This document shows, one piece after another, positions 1 to 6,696 of a DNA stretch of 22,448 nucleotides; positions within the stretch are counted from its first letter, which is position 1; each line of letters opens with the position of its first letter. The notes under the pieces are model-generated. The model was not told the origin of the DNA and made no database searches. It saw only the letters and a program-made list of their open reading frames with translations. The position numbers and the translations under genes are program-made. The stretch is from NCBI GenBank assembly GCA_023443765.1, contig JAEZTA010000149.1, positions 1 through 22,448 on the forward strand, read 5' to 3'. This DNA is from Bacteroidota bacterium (GTDB taxonomy: Bacteria > Bacteroidota > Bacteroidia > Bacteroidales > Rikenellaceae).

Positions 1-203
1 TCTACCTCGTATGGTTCGCCGCCCTGTGGTTCCACCTCACGCACGGCGTATGGTCGATGTTCCAGACCGTGGGCTGGGCCAACGACACGTGGTATCCCCG
101 CCTGAAGTGCATCGCCAACATCGTGGCTACGATCGTATTCCTCGGTTTCGCCGCCGTGGTGCTCGTTTACTTCCTGTTCCCCTGCATCGCAGGCGTATGC
201 TAA
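1..203 (+). CDS. Fumarate reductase/succinate dehydrogenase cytochrome b subunit, C-terminal part
   Basis: Only the last 66 codons are inside the window, read from base 3 and ending at TAA 201-203. The peptide has two hydrophobic segments (around YLVWFAALWFHLTHG and IVATIVFLGFAAVVLVYFLF) joined by a short polar loop. The first contains a histidine in a 'HLTHG' context, like the haem-binding helices of the five-helix cytochrome b of Bacteroidota/Wolinella-type quinol:fumarate reductases. It is followed after 35 bp by the flavoprotein and then the iron-sulfur subunit, which is the usual C-A-B order. This subunit would anchor the complex in the inner membrane and exchange electrons with menaquinone. 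Its identity rests mostly on that context, because the N-terminal part lies outside the window. Confidence 0.85.
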   Translation, partial: YLVWFAALWFHLTHGVWSMFQTVGWANDTWYPRLKCIANIVATIVFLGFAAVVLVYFLFPCIAGVC

Positions 204-238
204 TCACTCCATTGTAGAATAATAAACACACAAACGAT

Positions 239-2185
239 ATGGCTTTAAAATTAGATGCTAAAATTCCTGCCGGTGCTCTTGCCGAAAAGTGGAGCAACCA
301 TAAGACAGCTATCAAAGTCGTAAGCCCCGCCAACAAGCGCAAACTCGACATCATCATTATCGGTACGGGTCTCGGAGGCGCCTCCGCAGCCGCTTCGCTC
401 GGTGAACTGGGCTACAACGTCAAGGTGTTCTGCATTCAGGATTCGCCCCGCCGCGCCCACTCGATCGCAGCCCAGGGCGGTATCAATGCAGCCAAGAACT
501 ACCAGAACGACAACGACTCGGTATACCGCCTGTTCTACGACACGATCAAGGGCGGCGACTACCGTGCCCGCGAGGCCAACGTCTACCGTCTGGCCGAGGT
601 GGCCAACCTGATCATCGACCAGTGCGTCGGCCAGGGCGTTCCTTTCGCCCGCGAATACGGCGGCCTGCTGGCCAACCGTTCGTTCGGCGGCGCACAGGTA
701 TCGCGTACGTTCTATGCCCGCGGACAGACCGGACAGCAGCTCCTGCTGGGCGCCTATGCAGCCCTCAACAAGGAGATCGCAGCCGGTTCGGTGAAGAGCT
801 ACCCGCGCCACGAAATGCTCGACATAGTTATCGAGGACGGCGAGGCTAAAGGTATCATCGCCCGCAACCTCGTGACGGGCGAGATCGAGCGCCACGGCGC
901 TCACGCCGTCGTTATCGCCACGGGCGGTTACGGCAACGTCTTCTTCCTGTCGACCAACGCCATGGCATCGAACGGCTCGGCCGCATTCCAGTGCTACCGC
1001 AAGGGTGCAGGCTTCGCCAACCCCTGCTTCACGCAGATTCACCCCACCTGTATCCCCGTTCACGGCGACCAGCAGTCGAAGCTGACGCTGATGTCGGAGT
1101 CGCTGCGTAACGACGGCCGCATCTGGGTTCCCAAGAAGATCGAGGACGTGAAGGCCATCCGCGCCGGCAAACTCAAACCCTCGCAGATCGCCGAGGAGGA
1201 CCGCGACTACTACCTGGAGCGCCGTTACCCGGCCTTCGGTAACCTCGTGCCGCGCGACGTGGCTTCGCGTGCCGCCAAGGAGCGCTGCGACGCAGGCTTC
1301 GGCGTGAACGAGACCGGCCTGGCCGTATACCTCGATTTCAAGACCGCCATCGCGCGTCTGGGCAAAGATATTATCAAACAGCGTTACGGCAACCTCTTCG
1401 ACATGTACGAGGAGATCACCGACGTGAGCCCCTACGAGGAGCCGATGCAGATTTTCCCCGCCGTGCACTACACGATGGGCGGCATCTGGGTCGACTACAA
1501 CCTCATGACCACCATCCCGGGCCTCTACGCCATCGGCGAGGCCAACTTCTCGGACCACGGCGCGAACCGTCTGGGTGCTTCGGCCCTGATGCAGGGTCTG
1601 GCCGACGGTTACTTCGTGCTGCCCTACACCATCGGCGACTACCTGGCCAAGAAGATCCAGGCCCCGAAGGTGAAGACCGACACCAAAGCCTTCGACGAAG
1701 CCGAGAAGGGCGTCAAGGAGAAAATCGCAAAACTCCTCTCGATCAACGGCAAGCAGTCGGTGGACGACATCCACAAGAAGCTGGGCCACATCATGTGGGA
1801 GAACGTCGGCATGGCCCGTACGAAGGAGTCGCTCGAAAAGGCCATCGTCGAAATTCAGGCGCTGCGCAAGGAGTTCTGGAAGGACGTGAAGGTCGTAGGC
1901 AAAGAGAACGATTTCAACGTCGAGCTCGAAAAGGCACTGCGTCTTGTCGACTTCCTCGAACTGGGCGAGCTGATGGCACGCGACGCACTCAACCGCGAGG
2001 AGTCGTGCGGCGGACACTTCCGCACGGAGCACCAGACCGAAGAGGGCGAGGCCAAGCGTGACGACGAAAACTTCGTATATGCAGCCGTATGGGAGTACAA
2101 AGGCGCGGACGAGGCTCCGGAACTGATCAAAGAGCCGCTGAACTTCGAGTTCGTACACCCCGCACAGCGCAACTACAAAGACTAA
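239..2185 (+). CDS. Fumarate reductase/succinate dehydrogenase flavoprotein subunit
   Basis: This 648-aa protein is the catalytic subunit that interconverts fumarate and succinate. The FAD-binding Rossmann motif GTGLGG is at residues 42-47. The HSIAAQGG segment carries His74, the expected site of covalent FAD attachment. QIHPTCIP and the DHGANRLGASALMQGL segment belong to the dicarboxylate and FAD sites. Length and motif order match the B-type three-subunit enzymes of Bacteroidota and Epsilonproteobacteria. In gut Bacteroidota this enzyme usually runs as a fumarate reductase that produces succinate (family knowledge); the sequence alone does not fix the direction, so no frd/sdh symbol is chosen. 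The start is ATG 239, 35 bp after the upstream subunit. A long antisense open frame across the gene is a composition shadow. Confidence 0.96.
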   Translation: MALKLDAKIPAGALAEKWSNHKTAIKVVSPANKRKLDIIIIGTGLGGASAAASLGELGYNVKVFCIQDSPRRAHSIAAQGGINAAKNYQNDNDSVYRLFYDTIKGGDYRAREANVYRLAEVANLIIDQCVGQGVPFAREYGGLLANRSFGGAQVSRTFYARGQTGQQLLLGAYAALNKEIAAGSVKSYPRHEMLDIVIEDGEAKGIIARNLVTGEIERHGAHAVVIATGGYGNVFFLSTNAMASNGSAAFQCYRKGAGFANPCFTQIHPTCIPVHGDQQSKLTLMSESLRNDGRIWVPKKIEDVKAIRAGKLKPSQIAEEDRDYYLERRYPAFGNLVPRDVASRAAKERCDAGFGVNETGLAVYLDFKTAIARLGKDIIKQRYGNLFDMYEEITDVSPYEEPMQIFPAVHYTMGGIWVDYNLMTTIPGLYAIGEANFSDHGANRLGASALMQGLADGYFVLPYTIGDYLAKKIQAPKVKTDTKAFDEAEKGVKEKIAKLLSINGKQSVDDIHKKLGHIMWENVGMARTKESLEKAIVEIQALRKEFWKDVKVVGKENDFNVELEKALRLVDFLELGELMARDALNREESCGGHFRTEHQTEEGEAKRDDENFVYAAVWEYKGADEAPELIKEPLNFEFVHPAQRNYKD

Positions 2186-2223
2186 GGCCATTTGACGTTG
2201 AACTTTAATATCGAATCGAAACT

Positions 2224-2967
2224 ATGAATTTTACATTAAAGATATGGCGTCAAAAGGACGCTAAATCCAAAGGCGCTTTCGAGAGCTACAAGGTAACGGA
2301 CATCTCGGCCGACACTTCGTTCCTCGAAATGCTGGACATCCTGAACAACAACCTCATCCACGAAGGCAAGGAGCCCGTTGCGTTCGACCACGACTGCCGC
2401 GAGGGTATCTGCGGCATGTGCTCGCTGCATATCGACGGACAGGCACACGGCCCCAGCCAGGGCGCTACGACCTGCCAGATTTACATGCGCAAGTTCAAGG
2501 ACGGCGCTACGATCACCATCGAGCCGTGGCGCTCGGCGGCGTTCCCCGTCATCAAGGACCTCGTGGTGAATCGTTCGGCTTACGACCAGATCCTGCAGGC
2601 CGGAGGTTTCATCTCGGTGCGCACGAACTCGGTTCCCGACGCCAACGCCATTCCGATTCCGCAGGCCGACGCCGAGGAATCGATGGACGCCGCCGCCTGC
2701 GTAGGCTGCGGAGCCTGCGCCGCAACCTGCAAGAACGGTTCGGCCATGCTCTTCGTCGCAGCCCGTGTATCGTCGCTCGCCAAGCTGCCCCAGGGCCGCG
2801 TGGAGGGCGCCCGCCGCGCCAAGGCGATGGTTGCCAAGATGGACGAACTGGGCTTCGGCAACTGCACCAACACGGGTGCCTGCCAGGCCGAGTGCCCCAA
2901 GCAGATTTCAATCGCGCATATCGCCCGACTGAACCGCGAGTTCCTCTCAGCAAAGTTTGAGGACTAA
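2224..2967 (+). CDS. Fumarate reductase/succinate dehydrogenase iron-sulfur subunit
   Basis: This 247-aa subunit passes electrons between the flavoprotein and the membrane cytochrome b. An N-terminal plant-type ferredoxin domain has the [2Fe-2S] cysteines C58, C63, C66 and C84 (DCREGICGMC...C). The C-terminal dicluster domain has CVGCGACAATC (C159, C162, C165, C169) and a second set around C214, C220 and C224, fitting the [4Fe-4S] and [3Fe-4S] centres. The gene lies 38 bp after the flavoprotein gene and ends the operon. Its last 13 codons (RLNREFLSAKFED) are the start of the tandem repeat at 2926-3371, so two further copies of this C-terminal coding end, with stop codons, follow it downstream. 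Confidence 0.96.
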   Translation: MNFTLKIWRQKDAKSKGAFESYKVTDISADTSFLEMLDILNNNLIHEGKEPVAFDHDCREGICGMCSLHIDGQAHGPSQGATTCQIYMRKFKDGATITIEPWRSAAFPVIKDLVVNRSAYDQILQAGGFISVRTNSVPDANAIPIPQADAEESMDAAACVGCGACAATCKNGSAMLFVAARVSSLAKLPQGRVEGARRAKAMVAKMDELGFGNCTNTGACQAECPKQISIAHIARLNREFLSAKFED

Positions 2968-2992
2968 CCACCGCTGACAGCGATAAGACCAG

Positions 2993-3022
2993 GGGCCGGA
3001 GCTAAACTCCGGCCCTTTCTTT
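2993..3022 (+). terminator. Intrinsic terminator of the fumarate reductase operon (repeat copy 1)
   Basis: The stem GGGCCGGAG (2993-3001) pairs with CTCCGGCCC (3007-3015) around the loop CTAAA and is followed by TTTCTTT. It lies 26 bp after the stop codon of the iron-sulfur subunit. Confidence 0.9.
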
Positions 3023-3166
3023 GTCGGGCGACATGCGCGGGGCGTGCAGTTATACAGACAATCCCTCCCGACCTCCCTTTGAAAAGGGAGGAGACGACGC
3101 GACTGAACCGTGAGTTCCTCTCGGCGAAGTTTGAGGACTAACCACCGCTGACAGCGATAAGACCAA

Positions 3167-3197
3167 GGGCCGGAGCTAAACTCCGGCCCTTTTCTTT
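3167..3197 (+). terminator. Duplicate terminator (repeat copy 2)
   Basis: The 9-bp stem and CTAAA loop are the same as in copy 1, here followed by TTTTCTTT. It would act as a second, back-up stop for the same transcript. Confidence 0.85.
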
Positions 3198-3341
3198 GTC
3201 GGGCGACATGCGCGAGGCGCGCAGTTATACAGACAATCCCTCCCGACCTCCCTTTGAAAAGGGAGGAGACAACGCGACTGAACCGCGAGTTCCTCTCGGC
3301 GAAGTTTGAGGACTAACAACCGCTGACAGCGATAAGACCAG

Positions 3342-3371
3342 GGGCCGGAGCTAAACTCCGGCCCTTTCTTT
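3342..3371 (+). terminator. Duplicate terminator (repeat copy 3)
   Basis: Third copy of the GGGCCGGAG/CTCCGGCCC hairpin with TTTCTTT. Sequence similarity to the other copies ends exactly at the end of this T tract. Confidence 0.85.
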
Positions 3372-3388
3372 ATAGCGTCCTTCCAGGA

Positions 3389-3425
3389 AATAAACAATCC
3401 TGCAACATTATGTTGCAGGATTGTT
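3389..3425 (-). terminator. Terminator of the sigma-factor operon
   Basis: A perfect 15-bp stem (3393-3407 with 3411-3425) closes a 3-nt loop. On the minus strand it is followed by a T-rich stretch (TTTATTTCC). It lies 16 bp past the stop of the DUF4252 gene and faces the plus-strand terminators, so it separates two convergent operons. Confidence 0.85.
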
Positions 3426-3441
3426 CACTGGGTCTGGCCGT

Positions 3442-3924
3442 TTATTTCTTTGGCCTGATCGTCGAGAGCCGCGCGACCTGCTTGAGGTCGAACCGACCGT
3501 AGATATTCACCATAACGGTCTCCTTCGCACCGTAGGTCAGCATCAGGAGTTCGGAATTATCAGTGACCGACGCCTCGCGGATATAGAACTTCGTGGTCTG
3601 CCCCTCCTCGGTTCCCGACATCACCAACTGGAATTTGTATGCCGGAGTGGCGGCCAATTCCTCCGCATCAGCGACGAACTGCTTTCCGTCCCCCGTGTCG
3701 AGGGCCACGATACGGATGAACTCGATGCCGCCGAGCAGTTTGGCCAGCCCGTCATCCCCTTTCTCGGCGGCCTGACGGCTCATCATCCGCATCATCTTCC
3801 GTTCGAGCTGCACACTGGTAAACCCTTCCGCTTTCGTGTAGCGGTCGAAGAATTTCCAGGAAGCATTCTGCGCCCGCGCCAGGAAGGGCAGCGTAACCAA
3901 CAGGATCAATAACAAACGTTTCAT
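3442..3924 (-). CDS. DUF4252 domain protein, exported
   Basis: This 160-aa protein has an N-terminal signal peptide (MKRLLLILLVTLPFLARAQ, probable cut after residue 19). The remainder resembles the DUF4252 family of Bacteroidota: a KFFDRY start, a central 'GIEFIRIVALDTGDGKQF' segment and a later 'VNIYGRFDLKQVARLS' strand. The biochemical function of the family is unknown; members are often found downstream of ECF sigma factors in this phylum. It is the last gene of the four-gene minus operon, starts 12 bp after the preceding gene, and has GGAG almost touching its ATG. It probably acts in the periplasm or at the outer membrane and is probably controlled by the operon's own sigma factor (inference from context). 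Confidence 0.85.
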   Translation of the reverse strand: MKRLLLILLVTLPFLARAQNASWKFFDRYTKAEGFTSVQLERKMMRMMSRQAAEKGDDGLAKLLGGIEFIRIVALDTGDGKQFVADAEELAATPAYKFQLVMSGTEEGQTTKFYIREASVTDNSELLMLTYGAKETVMVNIYGRFDLKQVARLSTIRPKK

Positions 3925-3936
3925 CTCCGTACGGTT

Positions 3937-4770
3937 TTACATGAAGACACACACGCCGAACGACACCGGATGGCAGGTCGGGCCTGCGCTGCTTTTGAAG
4001 AGCGGCGTAACACCATAGCGAACATAGACACCGAACCCGCGGTAGGAAACCGAGCCTCCGAGCCCGAACTGGAAAGGATTGACCCCCGAAAGGCTGTTTT
4101 TGACCTTCGGCTTTTTATAGATCGCATTCGCGCCGAGCGTAAAATCGCAATACCCCATGACCGCAATGCGCAAATGTTTGACCGGATCGAACGAGAACCG
4201 CAACGGAATACCCAGCGACGTGACGCGAAGTTTCGACTTGTCGGCCTTGTCGTCCAGCGGCAGCGGAACGACCATTCCCCCGTCGCGGCCCAGCGTAACA
4301 GAGTTGTCGGACAGCCGGTAATTATCGACCGTATAGCGCAATCCCGTCGCGAACTCGAATTTATTCTTCCGGTCGAGGCGCACTGCCAAACCGATGGGAG
4401 TGACGCCGAAATGGAACGAATTGCCGGCCCGCACGTCGAGAAAATCGCCCGTTTCCGGAAGATAACCGGCATAATCGGCCCCGGTCAGCGTGTTGAAACC
4501 CATCTCGACCCCGTCGAACAACAGTCCACAGACCCGCGAACGCGTTTTCTGCGCCGACGCGCTCTGCGACGCCTGCCCCAGCGTGATGCCGAAGCCCGCC
4601 ACTTCGAGCACCATCTCATTCCCGTCGGCAGCCCGGCGCATAGTGATCGGGCCGGTATCGACATCCCCGATCCGCTGGAGGGAGTCCGCCGCCGGAATAT
4701 CCGTCGTCTGGGCCGATGCGCACAGCGCCAGCAAAATGAAAATACCCGTAAAAACAAGTCGTTTATTCAT
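3937..4770 (-). CDS. Hypothetical envelope protein, probable outer-membrane beta-barrel
   Basis: This 277-aa protein has a signal peptide (MNKRLVFTGIFILLALCASAQ, probable cut near residue 21). After a low-complexity linker (about 22-75) come many short alternating hydrophobic/polar strands rich in G, Y and F, such as FEFATGLRYTVDNY, LGIPLRFSFDP and FGVYVRYGVTPLF. The chain ends 'SFGVCVFM'; a terminal hydrophobic strand with an aromatic residue near the C-terminus is the usual sign of an outer-membrane barrel. It sits 14 bp after the anti-sigma-like gene and 12 bp before the DUF4252 gene. A named family cannot be assigned; a PorT-like or general barrel fold is the best guess. Confidence 0.75.
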   Translation of the reverse strand: MNKRLVFTGIFILLALCASAQTTDIPAADSLQRIGDVDTGPITMRRAADGNEMVLEVAGFGITLGQASQSASAQKTRSRVCGLLFDGVEMGFNTLTGADYAGYLPETGDFLDVRAGNSFHFGVTPIGLAVRLDRKNKFEFATGLRYTVDNYRLSDNSVTLGRDGGMVVPLPLDDKADKSKLRVTSLGIPLRFSFDPVKHLRIAVMGYCDFTLGANAIYKKPKVKNSLSGVNPFQFGLGGSVSYRGFGVYVRYGVTPLFKSSAGPTCHPVSFGVCVFM

Positions 4771-4784
4771 GGCAATATTGGTTT

Positions 4785-5210
4785 TTAATTGTTCCTGATC
4801 AGTTCGTCGACCATCCGCCCCGACTCGTCGAGCGCCGACAACGATTCGAGGTAAACGGTCGTTTGCAAGGCCACCTCCTTGTCGTAGACCGCCACGCCGT
4901 CGATGTAGCAGTAGGGCTTACGCAGCAATCCGGCACAGGCGAAAATCCCGAGGGCCACGACGGCTGCGGCCACCAGTCCCCAGAGCGGCGACATGCGCCG
5001 GCACAGGGGCAGCGTCCGCCCGGCAGGGAACCGGTCCTCCGCCAACGCCTCCAATCCCGCGAACATCGCCCGCACGTCCCGCAGGGAAGCGGGCAAATCC
5101 TCCGTCCGGCGGAACCAGTCGCGCAGTTCGCGCTCCTCGGCATCGGTCGTCTGCGCTGCCAACCAGCGCGCCACGAGCTGTTCAATCCGTTCTTGTCGTT
5201 CGTTCATCAT
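4785..5210 (-). CDS. Single-pass membrane protein, probable anti-sigma factor
   Basis: This 141-aa protein has a charged cytoplasmic N-terminal part (1-70), one transmembrane helix (about 75-95, LWGLVAAAVVALGIFACAGLL) and a short outer C-terminal part. This is the usual layout of ECF anti-sigma factors, though no clear FecR or zinc-binding motif is visible, so the role is inferred. Its start overlaps the end of the sigma-factor gene by 29 bp, which suggests translational coupling and matched dosage of the two proteins. ATG 5207 is an alternative start two codons' worth of context away (M1-M2 are adjacent). The C-terminal part could sense the envelope or touch the barrel protein encoded next. 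Confidence 0.75.
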   Translation of the reverse strand: MMNERQERIEQLVARWLAAQTTDAEERELRDWFRRTEDLPASLRDVRAMFAGLEALAEDRFPAGRTLPLCRRMSPLWGLVAAAVVALGIFACAGLLRKPYCYIDGVAVYDKEVALQTTVYLESLSALDESGRMVDELIRNN

Positions 5211-5700
5211 CCATCATTTTTTTCAGTACCTCCCTCAAACCATTCCGGGCGCGGGAGAGGATCACGCGCACCTGCGCTTCGTCACAGCCGACCACTCCGG
5301 CGATCTCGTGGGTCGGATAACCCTCGATATCCTTCAGGTGGAGCACCTCGCGCTGCCGCTCGGGCAGGCACATCATCGCCCGCCGCACCAGTTCGCGCAT
5401 CTCCCACCGTTCGGCCTCGGCCGTCGTGGAACGCTCGGCCCACCCCGCCACCGCATCGTCGCGCCGGCCATTGGCCTGCCGCCTGCGCAGCAGGTCGTAG
5501 CAGCGGTTGCGCACGGCGGTCATCACGAAGGAATCGACGCTGCGACATCCGTCCAGCAGCGTTCGCCCGGCCCACAACCGTTCCAGCAGGTCGTGCACCG
5601 CATCCTCCGCCTCTGCCGGCGAAAGCAGCAGGCTCTGCGCGTAGCGGAACATACGGTCGCGGAGCGGCACGACGAGCGAGGTGAATTCAGTTTCCTTCAT
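5182..5700 (-). CDS. ECF-type RNA polymerase sigma factor
   Basis: This 172-aa protein has the two-domain layout of extracytoplasmic-function sigma factors. Region 2 covers about residues 10-75 (FRYAQSLLLSPAEAEDAVHD, then VDSFVMTAVRNRCYDLLRR). Region 4 covers about 110-160 (LPERQREVLHLKDIEGYPTH, then the helix-turn-helix EIAGVVGCDEAQVRVILSRA). It directs RNA polymerase to a small regulon, usually envelope-stress or surface functions. It is the first gene of a four-gene minus operon and overlaps the next gene by 29 bp. A promoter just upstream is likely, and a weak TTGC-N19-TAGCTTCG match exists at 5714-5744, but self-regulation cannot be read from the sequence. Confidence 0.93.
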   Translation of the reverse strand: MKETEFTSLVVPLRDRMFRYAQSLLLSPAEAEDAVHDLLERLWAGRTLLDGCRSVDSFVMTAVRNRCYDLLRRRQANGRRDDAVAGWAERSTTAEAERWEMRELVRRAMMCLPERQREVLHLKDIEGYPTHEIAGVVGCDEAQVRVILSRARNGLREVLKKMMDDERTTRTD

Positions 5701-5849
5701 TGTATCTGTAAGACGAAGCTAACGCGCAAAACGCAACATTGCAACGCCAAATATCGCGATTTTTTCGGCCGCACAGCCCGAATAAGGCCGAAAATACCTG
5801 CAACTATATTATAGGTGTAAAAATATTTTTGAAAATTTAGGTACTTTGT

Positions 5850-5881
5850 ATTGCATAATACTAAAATTAGTTTTATATTTG
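5850..5881 (+). promoter_or_regulatory. Promoter of the PspC-PadR operon
   Basis: A -7 box TATATTTG (5874-5881) is preceded by 20 nt and an ATTG -33 box (5850-5853), fitting the Bacteroidota sigma-ABfr pattern TTTG-N19/20-TAnnTTTG. It lies about 55 bp before the first gene of the operon. Confidence 0.7.
5855..5876. promoter_or_regulatory. 22-bp inverted repeat in the promoter, candidate PadR operator
   Basis: The arm ATAATACTAA (5855-5864) and TTAGTTTTAT (5867-5876) match as inverted repeats at 9 of 10 positions around a 2-bp centre. The dyad fills the -33/-7 spacer and enters the -7 box, so a bound dimer would block the promoter. The operon encodes a PadR-type repressor, which makes self-repression a reasonable inference. 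Confidence 0.5.
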
Positions 5882-5936
5882 CATTGTAATAATAGTAAAT
5901 CCCGCAAACATTAACCGCGACAATACTCTTACGACT

Positions 5937-6479
5937 ATGAAACAGACTGTAAACGTGAACATCGGCTCCGTGGCATTCATCCTCGACGAGGACGCCTACC
6001 GGGTACTGGGCAGTTATTTCGACGACATTCGCCGGCGCCTGCCGGAGGACGATGCCGAGACGATGGGCGACATCGAAGTCCGCGTGGCGGAGATTTTCAG
6101 CGAGAAGGTCGCATCGCCCATGCGGGTCATCACCCTCGACATGGTCCGTGCAGCGATGGCCCAGATGGGTTCCCCGGCCGACTTCGGCGAACCCCGCGGC
6201 GCGGAGTGGTCGCAGGACGCCGATGCAGCGGACGCCGGAAACACATTCGACGAACCGGCAGCACCGCGCAAGCTCTACCGTTCGCGCACCGACCGTTCGA
6301 TCGCCGGCATCTGCGGGGGACTTGCCGATTACTTCGACTCCGACCCGACGATGATCCGCCTGCTGATGCTGCTGCTGATCCTTTTCGGAGGTCTTTCGAT
6401 CTGGGCTTACATCATCCTCTGGATCGTCATTCCCGAAGAGCCGGCCCGAAAATTCAATATCAACAAAAAAAACCGATAA
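5937..6479 (+). CDS. PspC domain protein with an extra N-terminal domain
   Basis: This 180-aa protein has an N-terminal domain of about 90 residues (SVAFILDEDAYRVLGSYFDD ... MGDIEVRVAEIF ... MVRAAMAQMGSPADFG) joined by an acidic linker to a PspC domain (about 111-172). The PspC part shows KLYRSRTDRSIAGICGGLAD, then a transmembrane helix with LFGGLSIWAYIILWIVIPEE. PspC proteins are inner-membrane proteins tied to the phage-shock/envelope-stress response in proteobacteria; the role in Bacteroidota is not established. The N-terminal domain is clearly related to that of the long PspC protein at 7871-9193. First gene of the operon, 3 bp before the next gene. Confidence 0.88.
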   Translation: MKQTVNVNIGSVAFILDEDAYRVLGSYFDDIRRRLPEDDAETMGDIEVRVAEIFSEKVASPMRVITLDMVRAAMAQMGSPADFGEPRGAEWSQDADAADAGNTFDEPAAPRKLYRSRTDRSIAGICGGLADYFDSDPTMIRLLMLLLILFGGLSIWAYIILWIVIPEEPARKFNINKKNR

Positions 6480-6482
6480 ATT

Positions 6483-6692
6483 ATGGCAACGAACGAAAAC
6501 AGACGGTTATTCCGTTCCCAAGACAGCATTATCGCAGGCGTATGCGCCGGCCTGGCCGAATTCTTCGGACTCGATACATCGCTCGTACGCATCGCAACCC
6601 TGATCCTGATTTTCTTCGGAGGTCTCTCGCTCTGGGTATACATCATCCTCTGGCTGATCGTCCCGAAGGCCCCCAAAAGGTTAAACGCATAG
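6483..6692 (+). CDS. Small PspC domain protein
   Basis: This 69-aa protein is a PspC domain alone: RLFRSQDSIIAGVCAGLAEF, a 'GLDTSLVRIATLILIFFGG' helix, and an ending YIILWLIVPKAPKR. It is closely similar to the C-terminal half of the preceding protein, so the two probably arose by duplication. It starts 3 bp after the previous stop and ends 4 bp before the PadR gene, so the three genes are likely cotranscribed and translated together. It would lie in the inner membrane. Confidence 0.88.
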   Translation: MATNENRRLFRSQDSIIAGVCAGLAEFFGLDTSLVRIATLILIFFGGLSLWVYIILWLIVPKAPKRLNA

Positions 6693-6696
6693 CACC

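Larger units (their letters stand above)
2926..3371 (+). repeat. Tandem repeat of the gene 3' end plus terminator, 2.5 copies, period 174-175 bp
   Basis: Copy 1 is 2926-3099 (174 bp), copy 2 is 3100-3274 (175 bp, one extra T in the terminator tail) and copy 3 is 3275-3371 (97 bp, stopping in the terminator T tract). Each copy begins with the last 13 codons and stop of the iron-sulfur subunit gene, then about 25 bp of spacer, then the same intrinsic terminator. Copies 1 and 2 continue into a spacer holding a perfect 9-bp hairpin (CCTCCCTTT/AAAGGGAGG, 3072-3091 and 3247-3266). Fewer than ten bases differ between full copies. No gene other than the end of the iron-sulfur subunit is visible between 2968 and 3441. 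Confidence 0.95.

Noticed and set aside
251..2191. A 646-codon open frame on the minus strand across the flavoprotein gene
   Set aside because: It mirrors the plus-strand gene at full length, and its product is low in lysine and rich in V, L, D and H with no recognisable motif. Long antisense frames are common opposite G+C-rich genes with strong codon bias; the plus frame has all expected family motifs.
2926..3371. CRISPR-like array
   Set aside because: The repeats are about 174 bp with no unique spacers between them; they copy a coding end and a terminator.
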